DNA of 64,000 nucleotides from assembly GCA_028752905.1 (NCBI GenBank), contig JAQNBH010000011.1:21924841-21988840 (forward strand). Reading direction: 5' to 3'. Positions 33,563 to 41,420 of the stretch are shown here, in pieces. The notes under the pieces are model-generated. The model ran no database searches, was not told where the DNA came from, and worked only from the letters and a program-made list of their open reading frames with translations. A program made the translations under genes and the position numbers. This stretch comes from Cladorhizidae sp. MBARI D1340-BT2. Its lineage: Eukaryota > Porifera > Demospongiae > Poecilosclerida > Cladorhizidae. Each line of letters starts with the position of its first letter. Position 1 is the stretch's first letter.

Positions 33563-34002
33563 TGTCAGAAATGCTTTCCTTGAGAGTGTCACACTTAGTC
33601 TCTCCGAACAGATCCGCGCCGACTTATAGTTAATGACACTTCTGATTCACCTCTCACTCAGGTGAACCAGCAAGTGCTTTCCCCTTACAAGCCCAAATGA
33701 CCACTTGAGATTAATAAACACTTCTTAGTGCATATAACAATACTGCGAAAAAGAATCTCATCACAACATTTACAAACTCAGTGTCCAACAACTAACAAAT
33801 TCAAGCTACTCTCCTAGCTCTCTCTAGCTCTCTCTAGCTCTCTCTCTTCCGGTCTGTGGTTTTAGTATTGGTCAGTTATAAATAACTTTACCCGGTGAGT
33901 TAAATATACTCCGGTCCATATATGGCATGGTTTGTAGTAGTAATTCATTAACTTGTACTACTTCCTCTCTCACTTGTCTGGCAGGGAATGCCATTTCCGA
34001 CA
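33563..34002 (-). repeat. 3' LTR of nested retroelement
   Basis: 440 bp with 11-bp terminal inverted repeat TGTCGGAAATG, in which this copy has one substitution at its outer end (TGTCAGAAATG). It contains three copies of a CTAGCTCTCT motif near 33815-33845. The last 44 codons of the pol frame lie inside it. Confidence 0.94.
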
Positions 34003-34824
34003 CTCCCCCCTTCTCATGGTGAGAACCACTAGGTTCTCTCGAAAGCCCGTCGGCGTTGGTATTTGCTTTGCTGCTACGATGCACTACGGTGTACGTGTAG
34101 GGTTGTAGAGTTAGAGACCAACGTCCGATACGTCCATGGCTATCCTTGATTTTAGCCAACTGGGTCAAAGGGTTGTGATCGGTTACAACCGTAAACAGCG
34201 TTCCCTCTAGATAAATTCGATAGTGCTCAATCCCTGTGATAATTGCTAGGGCCTCCTTCTCGATGGTCAAATATCGAGTTTCCCTTTCGAGCAGTTTTCG
34301 CGATCCAAATGCGATCGGATGTTCTTCTCCATATTCATCATTTTGTGATAAGATGAATCCTAAGCCTGTGTCTGAGGCGTCCGTTTGTAGAGTAAACGGT
34401 CGTGACCAGTTCGGAGTTCTCAGAATCGGGTAGTTAATTAAACTCGACTTCAACATCTCGAATGCTTGTTCTGTCTTTGCCGTCCAGGTCACTACTACGT
34501 TGGGTTCCGTCTTTTTCGTTAAGTTGGTAAGGGAAGTGGCGATCTCTGCGAACTTTGGGATGAATCTACGGTAATATCCACTCAACCCAAGGAATGCCCT
34601 CACATCTGTCTTTGTTTTGGGCTGTTTGAAATTTCTCACTGCTCTGATTTTGGCTTCCTGTGGTAATACTCGTCCATTCCCGATGACGTATCCCAAATAC
34701 TCGCAAGTATTCACTGCAATTTGCACTTCTTTTCCTTGATGGTGAGCCCAGCTTCTTTTAGACGGTCCATCACCCATCGCAAATGGCGCAGGTGATCCTC
34801 CCAGGTCTCACTTCTCACTAACAC
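33872..34824 (-). pseudogene. RT C-terminus and RNase H
   Basis: The 301-codon frame from 34777 covers the RT thumb/connection (EYLGYVIGNGRVLP, FLGLSGYYRRFIP) and a complete RNase H: TDASDTGLG, the Glu in IEKEALAI, VTDHNPL and NADGLSRE supply the D-E-D-D active site. RNase H would remove the RNA strand after reverse transcription. The frame runs on through the polypurine tract into the 3' LTR and ends at 33872. It is joined to the RT part only through a frameshift near 34850. The short overlap 34778-34824 is in the same frame as the YLDD motif. Confidence 0.9.
34003..34015 (-). other. Polypurine tract of nested retroelement
   Basis: The minus strand reads GAGAAGGGGGGAG directly before the TGTCGG start of the 3' LTR. 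Confidence 0.88.
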
Positions 34825-35606
34825 ATCGTCCAGATAGGCAGCTGTAAAGTCGTGCCCTCCTTCCAGTACAGTACTCGGTCCATCAACCGTTGGAACGTGG
34901 AAGGGGCAGCCACCAACCCAAAAGGCATGTTCAAGAACTCAAACTTCCCCCATTGGGTTACAAAGGCTGTCTTTGCGATACTTTCTTTTGCTACTGGCAC
35001 CTGCCAGTAGCCCTTTGTGAGGTCTAGGGCAGTGATGAACTTGGCCTGCGCCTCGATCCTAGGGAGAGGGTAAGGGTCGGCCCTCGTGATTAGGTTCAGT
35101 TTGCGATAGTCCACGCATAGTCGTTGACCCCCGTCCTTCTTCAGCACCAGAACCACTGGGGCGGCCCAGGGGTTCCGGGACGGTCGAATGATGCCTCTCC
35201 CCATAAGCTCCTTTATCTCGGTTCTCAGGAACTCATGTGAGGTATGAGGTAGTCTGTAGGGCAGCAATTTGATTGGACTGGCTCCCTCTGTTTCGATAAT
35301 ATGTTCTGCCCATGTTGTCTTCCCGGGTATGTCACAGATGACATCTGCATACTCCCGTTTCAACTGCTCTAGTTCTTCTCTCTGTTTTTCTTTCAGGTTG
35401 TCTTCCTCAGTTGTCTGTTCTTCCTCCACCTGGCCATCAGCATCTTCGTGTGCGAAGAGTACTGCTCCAGTGGGAGAGTTCCAGCGTTTCATGCTGTTCA
35501 CATGGAAGCGTCGCAGCGGCTTCCTGCCTTGGCCCATATCCACCTCATAAGTTACTGAGGATATCTTCTTCGTAATGATTACAGGCCCCCTCCACTCATT
35601 GTGGAG
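34818..35606 (-). pseudogene. Reverse transcriptase (fingers and palm)
   Basis: The RT would copy element RNA into DNA. Motifs in order are PYRLPHTSHEFLRTEI, GIIRPSRNPWAAPVVLV, RLCVDYRKLN, DPYPLPRIE, ALDLTKGYWQVPV and FEFLNMPFGLVAAPSTFQRL. The catalytic YLDD is encoded at 34825-34836 but in another frame, because of a 1-nt shift near 34850, so the annotated frame runs on to a stop without it. On the 5' side the frame is continuous with integrase except for a TAG at 35607-35609, in a segment that otherwise reads on to NEWRGPV. The ATG at 35543 is therefore not a natural start. Confidence 0.92.
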
Positions 35607-36535
35607 CTAGTTGAAATATTTCGGTTGAAAGACTAGGACGTAGTCTCCCTCGTCAAACTCCCTAGGTTTCGCCTTCTTGTCATGTTGACGTTTGTACGAC
35701 TCTTTACTAAGTCCTTCCGTGCAACTGGCGAACTCCCGTACGACAGCCATGCATTCTCGTAACTGCTTTAGGTATTCGGTTGACTCCATACCTTCCTCCA
35801 TTTCTTCCTGGGTCCACTGATCGATCAAGACGTTCAGGGTAGTCCTCATCTTGCGTCCGAACAAAAGCTCGTAGGGTGAGAACCTGGTCGACTTGTGCAC
35901 GGTGCCTCGATACGCCCACAGCACAAAGTGGAGGCACTCGTCCCACTCACTCGAGCCTTTTTGCATGAGTTTCCGCAAGAGGCGCTTCATTGTAGCATTG
36001 AAGCGTTCGACCATCCCGTCAGTCTGGGGATCGTATGGGGAGGTCCGTATCTGTTTGATTCCGGTCTTCGTGCAGAACTCCTTCATCATCTTGGAGACAA
36101 AATTAGCCCCATTGTCCGTCAATACTTCCTCAGGGACACCTAGTCGTGACGTCACCTCGATTAAACATTGTACAACTTCCATAGATGTAACATTTAGGCT
36201 TCAGGCCACTTTGTCGCATAGTCGGCAATAACAAGTACCCACCTATTCCCTGACCTTGTCCTCTTGAGGGGTCCGAATATGTCCATGGCTATTCGTCTGA
36301 ACGGCGTCTGGATGAGAGGTAATGATCTCAACGGTGCTGTTGGTAGAGATGCTGGTGCCGCCAGCTGACAAACCGGACACGATCGGCAGGCCTCCTTTAC
36401 ATCAGTCGCCATCCTCGGCCACGTGACCCTCCTCCTCAAAAGGTCCAGAGTCCGTGCCTCACCAAAGTGACCCGCTGTCGGTGAACAGTGTGCTGTCCGT
36501 AGTACCTCACTCCTGCATGTCTGGGGTACAACCAA
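35607..36535 (-). pseudogene. int: Integrase (H2C2 and D,D,E core), upstream of RT
   Basis: Integrase would insert the DNA copy into the genome. The zinc-binding domain has HCSPTAGHFGEART and CRSCPVCQ. The core has the first Asp in IAMDIFGPL, the second in EVLTDNGANF and the Glu in SPYDPQTDGMVERFN, so the triad is complete. A 1-nt indel after KWPEA (about 36196) splits the domain into two frames, and TAG at 35607-35609 ends the second. No chromodomain is seen after the core. Position before RT is the diagnostic feature of this element. Confidence 0.93.
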
Positions 36536-36548
36536 CAGAGGTTTTTCC

Positions 36549-37334
36549 TCACCCTTTTCCGGTTTTTTGTGTAAAAGACCTTTGTTCCAGCAGAAACTCC
36601 CCGTCCACGTCAGCCTGGTGGCGCCAGTCTATGAGAGTCTGGTCCACCAACTGGAGAGTATGCAACTGGGATGGAGAAATCTGCTCCAGGGTTTTCTCGT
36701 CGTCATCAGGAACAACGGTCACTGTCGGTTCCTGGGTAGGGGTTACAAACATGTCATCCTCAAATGCATATAATTCACCCAATGTTTGGTCCGATTGGAG
36801 ACCCGTGACTTCAGCCCCTTCCTCCTCCTGAAGTGCTGACAGCCTTCTTTGTTCGGTCTCCTCTTTCTTCTGGCTCGCTCGCGTCATGGCCAGGGCTGTT
36901 TCGGTTGTCTCGCCTCCGGTCATTTCTTCCGTAAAGACCTCCTTCAACAGTCTTCGAAAACTGGGGATGTCCTGTCCCAACAACATGTCCACATTCAAGA
37001 CCTGAGAAACTCCAACAGCCATTTCTGTCTTTCTCCCATCCACAGTCAGCTCTATCCTAGCCACCGGGAAGGCCTGCTTGGTGTGACTGGCGGTGGCGTA
37101 CGAGATCGTCCACACCAGCTTATCCTTTTCTTGCACACAACGCGGGTGCACCATGGACTTGGTACAGCCCGTATCCAGTAGGGCTATCCTCTCCTGTCCA
37201 TTCACTGTGACCTCCTTGGTCCAGTTGTTCCCTCGCTTTCCTTCTTGCGGGAAGGTCGAACAACACCGGGCATTCCCCTCGATCTTGACTTTACAGTTCG
37301 ACGGAAGTGCCCAATCTGCCCACACCGGAAGCAC
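36549..37334 (-). pseudogene. pro: Aspartic protease and linker
   Basis: The active-site segment reads IALLDTGCTKSMVHPR and the second conserved motif VDMLLGQDIPSF, both typical of Ty3/gypsy proteases. After the protease comes an acidic linker of about 120 residues that leads to the integrase zinc domain. The ATG at 37334 is not natural: the first residues contain the displaced last Cys of the zinc knuckle, so this frame joins gag-NC through a 1-nt indel near 37290. A second shift near 36551 separates the linker from integrase. Confidence 0.88.
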
Positions 37335-37516
37335 TCAATCCTACTTGAGTCTCTAGGGTTTGTGGTTGTCGTGGTTGTGGGGGTGGTCCGCTTATCCCCC
37401 AGTGGTAAACGTCTAGGGTCAGGATCCCTCTGACGGTTGGGTGTGGTGTGAGTGGGTAAGGGTTGTTGTACATTTTCTCTCTCCCTATTGGGTAAGGGTC
37501 GTTTTTGGAATTCCAC
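37275..37516 (-). pseudogene. gag: gag nucleocapsid part with CCHC knuckle
   Basis: A basic, Pro/Thr-rich segment leads to ECFRCGQIGHFRR, the first three ligands of a CX2CX4HX4C knuckle. The fourth Cys is encoded one frame over and begins the protease frame, so a single-base loss at about 37290 both destroys the knuckle and causes the shift. The segment is separated from the capsid frame by another shift near 37500. It would bind genomic RNA. Confidence 0.82.
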
Positions 37517-38261
37517 CTCCCGTTAAATGCATAACCACAGCTGTGTTCAATCCCTCATATGTGGGTATATCTAGGTTGCACATCGGCTGCTGCAACCACC
37601 TTGGCAACCGTTGTAATGCTAACTCCTGGGCTATGAGGTCAAGCACAGGCATCCCAGATGCCTCCACCCACTTCCTCAATGATTGCCGGTGTGATCGGAA
37701 CCACTTATCCGGTTTATCACTGTCGAAAGTTGTCTCAAACACTTGCCTACGATAGGTCTCTATGGATATACTATAGGTACTTAACAACAGCCTCCTCACT
37801 TCTCCATAATCATTCTGGTCCTGAGCGCTGAGTGTTGACACCGCAGTCAGTCCCTGTCCAGAGAGAGAGCCCCGGAGATACACACTCCACTGTGCTCTGG
37901 GCCAGCCAGCCACTGCAGCAGTCGCCTCAAAGGTCTCTATAAATGCCCCCATGTCATCCACTCCTTCTTGGTACTTTTGGAGGGCAAGCCGGGGTAGATG
38001 GGGTGGGAGAGCTGCTGGAATTGCCGGTTGTGGTGGATGGACGTTATTTGCCATCCGGGTTAGTCTCTCCTCCCACGCCTGTGCTTGCCTCAGCTCTCTG
38101 GCGTCTCTAGCCTCCTCCGTCTGCTGCATATATCGCAGGAATTGGGCCATTGGATCGTGTGGTTGAGCCCCTGTCTCCAGCTCCGGTATATCACTGCGGA
38201 GGCGACGTACTGGGCGAGCTCGGTCTCGGTCCTCCGACATCTCCCAACTCAATTCCTCCAC
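37485..38261 (-). pseudogene. gag: gag capsid polyprotein, SCAN-like C-terminal region
   Basis: The 258-residue frame has an Arg/Glu/Gln-rich helical N-terminus, a Pro-rich hinge, and a capsid region with QEGVDDMGAFIETFEATA. The C-terminal part around RQVFETTFDSDKPDKWF and LIAQELALQRLPRWLQQ looks like the capsid C-terminal domain from which the vertebrate SCAN domain was derived; that origin from Gmr1-like gag is established, while the match here is by eye. The ATG at 38261 lies about 190 bp inside the primer site. The frame ends early through a shift near 37500, so capsid and knuckle are uncoupled. Confidence 0.85.
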
Positions 38262-38447
38262 ACAAAAATTATAAAGTGAATTTCCTAACTAGTTAGGAGA
38301 GGGTTTTCAGGTTGCTTAGCTTACGCCCAACTGTGCTCCCGCTAGGAAAAAAAAAAAAAATTATTATTATTATAATTAAAAAAAATTAAACCAACCAGTT
38401 ACTCTGTTGTAGCTGATGCCTTGGTCCGTGATCCAATTCCTTTGGAA

Positions 38448-38463
38448 CCCACCGCTGCCACCA
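38448..38463 (-). other. Primer binding site of nested retroelement (tRNA-Leu)
   Basis: The minus strand reads TGGTGGCAGCGGTGGG two bases after the 5' LTR. As recalled, animal tRNA-Leu (AAG/TAG) ends CCCACCGCTGCCACCA, so all 16 positions match. A T/A-rich tract (38346-38390) follows in the leader before gag. Confidence 0.85.
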
Positions 38464-38465
38464 AA

Positions 38466-38905
38466 TGTCGGAAATGCTTTCCTTGAGAGTGTCACACTTA
38501 GTCTCTCCGAACAGATCCGCGCCGACTTATAGTTACTGACACTTCTGATTCACCTCTCACTCAGGTGAACCAGCAAGTGCTTTCCCCTTACAAGCCCAAA
38601 TGACCACTTGAGATTAATAAACACTTCTTAGTGCATATAACAATACTGCCAAAAAGAATCTCATCACAACATTTACAAACTCAGTGTCCAACAACTAATA
38701 AATTCAAGCTACTCTCCTAGCTCTCTGTAGCTCTCTCTAGCTCTCTTTCTTCCGGTCTGTGGTTTTAGTATTGGTCAGTTATAAATAACTTTACCCAGTG
38801 AGTTAAATATACTCCGGTCCATATATGGCATGGTTTGTAGTAGTAATTCATTAACTTGTACTACTTCCTCTCTCACTTGTCTGGCAGGGAATGCCATTTC
38901 CGACA
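38466..38905 (-). repeat. 5' LTR of nested retroelement
   Basis: 440 bp with perfect 11-bp terminal inverted repeats (TGTCGGAAATG at the internal end, CATTTCCGACA at the outer end on the plus strand). It differs from the 3' LTR at about seven positions, most of them transitions or in the CTAGCTCTCT repeats. The small frame at 38775-38984 is the LTR copy of the pol tail. Confidence 0.94.
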
Positions 38906-38910
38906 ATGTG

Positions 38911-39009
38911 GAGAACTCGACCACATCAGTACCACCGACAAAAAGCGTCCACACGTGCACGACCTGCAAGAAAGTAGGACACAACAGCAGGTCATGCCCA
39001 GAACCATGA
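38911..39009 (+). pseudogene. 3' part of the interrupted frame, C-terminal CCHC zinc knuckle
   Basis: It continues the 33452-33562 frame for 32 codons to TGA at 39007-39009. The end reads VHTCTTCKKVGHNSRSCPEP, a complete CX2CX4HX4C knuckle at the extreme C-terminus. Such an end is common in MULE transposases but also in other nucleic-acid-binding proteins. With the surrounding terminal inverted repeats I infer a transposase-type gene. The insertion of the retroelement lies 20 codons upstream of the first Cys. Confidence 0.55.
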
Positions 39010-39194
39010 CGTCAGCATTCTTTCACTTAGCTACTCACTACCTTCTCCTTGCTAATTTTATCCTTGCTAATTTAATTTTTATGTCCTTGCTATAACCATT
39101 ACAAAGATAACCAGGATTATCTACTGCTGTCAGCACTAGCCACTCAATCAAACTACACTTTTAGCTTAGCTACTAATCCAAAACAAAAGGTAAA

Positions 39195-39475
39195 ATAAAG
39201 TAGTGAAGGTGCAGAAACTCACTTGGACCCCTATAACTAGCTCTCAAAACAACAATAAATCTGACTTGTGTAGCTAGGGTGTAATTTAGTTTAAACAAAG
39301 TAGTAAAGGTGCAAAAACTCAGTTGGACCCTATAGAGACGACGATAAAAAGATAGATTGGTGAGCCTATAACTTGAAGATGCTAGCCCTCGAAACAATAA
39401 ACAAAATTCTAAACAGTTAACTTGTAGCTAGCCAGGGTGTAGCTAATAATAAACTAAGACTACACCATACCTTTC
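39195..39475 (+). repeat. Diverged tandem duplication
   Basis: AAAGTAGTGAAGGTGCAGAA at 39198 recurs as AAAGTAGTAAAGGTGCAAAA near 39299. Both are followed by ACTCA, TTGGACCC and CTATA, and later by a GTAGCTAG...GGGTGTA block. The second copy contains an extra 65-70 bp. Confidence 0.6.
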
Positions 39476-39564
39476 ACAAGATGCCAAGAAGTTCTTCTCC
39501 CTTTGTCCCAGCTATTTAACAGGGTAGCGCCATGGCTTAGCGTTGCCTAGATCACAAAAGAAAA

Positions 39565-39640
39565 AAACTACTTCCGGTACGGGTCGTCGTATGATTAAAA
39601 ACGTGACGTCATCAATGCGTGACGCGTAGTTACGCGTATG
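39565..39640. promoter_or_regulatory. CpG-rich patch with ETS- and CRE-like sites
   Basis: CTTCCGG at about 39571 matches the ETS core, TGACGTCA at 39604-39611 is a perfect CRE palindrome, and two ACGCGT palindromes follow at 39622-39627 and 39632-39637. The patch stands out against AT-rich surroundings and lies 140-240 bp inside the right terminal repeat. A promoter reading leftward or rightward is possible, but no transcript start can be seen. Confidence 0.3.
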
Positions 39641-39778
39641 TCGTGTAGTGAAGAATGAAAGCAAAACTGTGTATAACTTTGGAATAGCATTAGATCAAGG
39701 CACAATTCTATTACCATTCTACTTAGCTATCCTTGACCTTTAACCTCATGACAATAATACAGATTTTTTGGGGGGGCT

Positions 39779-39803
39779 GAAGTGGGCTCTTTTCTCAGAT
39801 CGT
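39779..39803 (-). repeat. Right terminal inverted repeat of split transposon
   Basis: It is the inverted copy of 32795-32819, with 24 of 25 bases equal. Confidence 0.75.
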
Positions 39804-39813
39804 ATCACATATA

Positions 39814-40700
39814 CTTGTCTTGCATTTTTTTAAACTTCTTGTCATGAATGTCTCCCTGTTCTGAACATGACTGGCTACCGTGTTATTATAAAATCTCTCC
39901 ATGTGTCTCTGAATACAGAGCCAGCTAAGGAAATGTGGTCAATATCTACATACACAAAGTACTATAAATCTGGAAAATTCATGTTTACAATAATCTACAA
40001 TAATCTTCTCATAATCAACTTGAAATTGTATTCTCTCGACGTTTCGACTATATGCTCTAGCCTTCATTGAGATGCTAAGACTCGTATGAGCCTGCTATAT
40101 ACCGGTAGCTAGCAATCCACCACATACTACAAAATCACAATTTGGCATGCGCGTCTAGCACGTTAACCAGATGTGGAAAGAAAAAAGAGAATTTTTTATT
40201 TTAAATAATAATACTAATAGTAACAATTAAATAAATAAATAACCCAAAAATATAAAGAATAATAATAATAATAAATTAATTAATTAATGTGAATCTGGAG
40301 ATATTTATGCGGGCATTCAGGTTTTTGAGGTTCCCTCCACTCGTAACTCGGGTAACTTGGCTATAATTATACTTGTAAAAATTTTTAAGTATCAACAGAG
40401 ATCACAAAGAGAGACCTATATTTTGAGCTAATATCAAGTCCATACCATGAAGTTTACGGAATCTATGGAGTTATAAAGTGGTAAACACAAGAAGAAAAAA
40501 GGGGGAAAATACATGTGGGTCACTCTCCCCCCAAAAAATGCAACTGTCCTTCCTTAACAGCAGTTAGCTAATTAAGCGTAAACAATCGTTTCTTTCGAGC
40601 ATACGGAATGCAACCAAGGTTAATGAGAGGCGGAGCTTGCAGTTATAGCAGCGCGAGCACGTCTTGGCCTGAGCTGAAACTGTGAGCAGCTTGCGATCTG
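39814..40700. other. AT-rich spacer with short microsatellites
   Basis: It holds ATA/TAA trinucleotide runs (about 40256-40271), a TTAA run (40272-40287) and a Penelope-type hammerhead-like motif at 40037-40071 (separate entry). No protein-coding sequence is recognisable before the transposase relic. Confidence 0.45.
40037..40071 (-). ncRNA. Degenerate hammerhead-like motif of a Penelope-type element
   Basis: On the minus strand CTCAATGAAGGCTA, GAGCATA, TAGTCGAAACGTCG follow each other. GGCTA can pair with TAGTC (one G-T pair) as stem II, and GAAAC follows as in hammerhead ribozymes of Penelope-like elements, whose core is CTGATGA...GAAAC. Here CTGATGA is degraded to CTCAATGA, so activity is unlikely. 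No Penelope coding sequence is visible nearby. Confidence 0.3.
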
Positions 40701-40763
40701 ATAGAACATATCTAAAGTCCAAACAGCAATGTGGACATAATTGTCTGAATCAGAAATAGGAGG

Positions 40764-41420
40764 GGAGAAGGTGCCCAGACAGAAACTGCCGGAAGAAGCG
40801 GTCCATTCATCATGCTTCATGGTTTGAAGGCAGTCACCTATCGCTGGAGAAGATCCTAGAGATCACCTATCTGTGGGCAGAGGAAATCCAGGAGATTAAG
40901 ATTAGGAAGTGGGTTGAGATTGCTGAACACACAAGTGTTGAGACTGCTGCCACTTCCTACGAGAGATAGGGCTAGGCTAGGGCTATAATAAGGCTAGGGC
41001 TATAATAGTAATAATTAAATCTATTATGTTTCATTGCCCTCACTCTTTACAAGTATGTGTCCAATATCATGACAGTCATCCTGACATGCTTGGAGGTCCG
41101 GGCACTGTTGTTGAAAGTGACGAAGCAAAAGGAAATATAATAGTAGCCGAATCACGAATGGGAAGTGTGTCTAGGAGGAATAGAACGTAGCACCGATAAA
41201 GTGTTTCTTGCTGTTGTGCCTTGCTGTGATGCCAACACGCTCATCCTTGTAATCCAGAGGTATGTGCTTCTTGGCACAGAGATTCATACAGATGAGTGGA
41301 GAGCCTATACGAGTCTCAATCAAGTTGGATATACACACCTTACGGTAAACCATTCCCAGCATTTTGTTGATCCTGTCACAGGTGCATACAAAGAGACTCC
41401 ATTTGCACATATTATTAATC
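40764..41420 (+). pseudogene. Merlin/IS1595-like (ISXO2-type) DDE transposase relic
   Basis: Translated fragments in order match the eukaryotic relatives of IS1595 transposases: RCPDRNCRKKRSIHHASWF (end of zinc ribbon), GSHLSLEKILEITYLWAEEI (helical region), an 80-nt interruption with a 17-bp tandem repeat (GGCTAGGGCTATAATA), then VCVQYHDSHPDMLGGPGTVV and ESDE (first catalytic Asp), LGGIERSTDKVFLAVVP, IHTDEWRAYTSLNQVGY (second Asp) and LTVNHSQHFVDPVTGAYKET. At least two 1-nt frameshifts (near 41120 and 41168) and a stop before CPDRN disable it. The third catalytic residue is missing because the 28-bp satellite begins at 41421. The interruption could be an old intron, but it lacks a clear GT donor. 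Confidence 0.8.

Larger units (their letters stand above)
33563..38905 (-). mobile_element. Gmr1-type Ty3/gypsy retrotransposon, full length, mutated
   Basis: The 5,343-bp element is read from right to left: LTR, tRNA-Leu primer site, gag, zinc knuckle, protease, integrase, reverse transcriptase, RNase H, polypurine tract, LTR. Integrase lies upstream of RT, as in Ty1/copia, while all domains are of Ty3/gypsy type. That combination defines the Gmr1 group known from several animals. The LTRs differ at about 7 of 440 positions by eye. Coding is broken by five frameshifts and one nonsense codon (see the domain entries). All catalytic motifs are nevertheless readable. Confidence 0.95.
33558..38910 (-). 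repeat. 5-bp target duplication ATGTG of the nested retroelement
   Basis: ATGTG at 33558-33562 and at 38906-38910 directly flank the two LTRs. The exact duplication shows a single clean insertion. Confidence 0.92.
39010..39778. other. 3' non-coding part of split transposon
   Basis: No further reading frame is visible. The region contains a diverged tandem duplication (39195-39400), a small CpG-rich patch with ETS-like and CRE-like words (39565-39640), and a G7 run next to the right terminal repeat. Confidence 0.45.
32795..39803 (+). mobile_element. TIR DNA transposon, superfamily uncertain, split by a nested LTR element
   Basis: The left end (32795-32819) reads ACGATCTGAGAAAAG, one G, then GCCCACTTC. 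The right end (39779-39803) is its inverted copy with 24 of 25 positions equal. Outside these, TATATGT and ACATATA are also inverted, with a 3-nt gap on the right. Without the nested retroelement the element is about 1.66 kb. A reading frame with a C-terminal CCHC knuckle crosses the insertion point, a feature seen in Mutator-like (MULE) transposases among others. I found no clear target duplication, so the superfamily is open. Confidence 0.6.

Noticed and set aside
36549..36831. Plus-strand frames across the nested element (for example 36454-36831, 37441-37755)
   Set aside because: They are antisense to protease, integrase and gag and have no motif of their own.
38775..38984. Separate small gene at the right end of the nested retroelement
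   Set aside because: It is the 5' LTR copy of the pol tail that ends in the 3' LTR.
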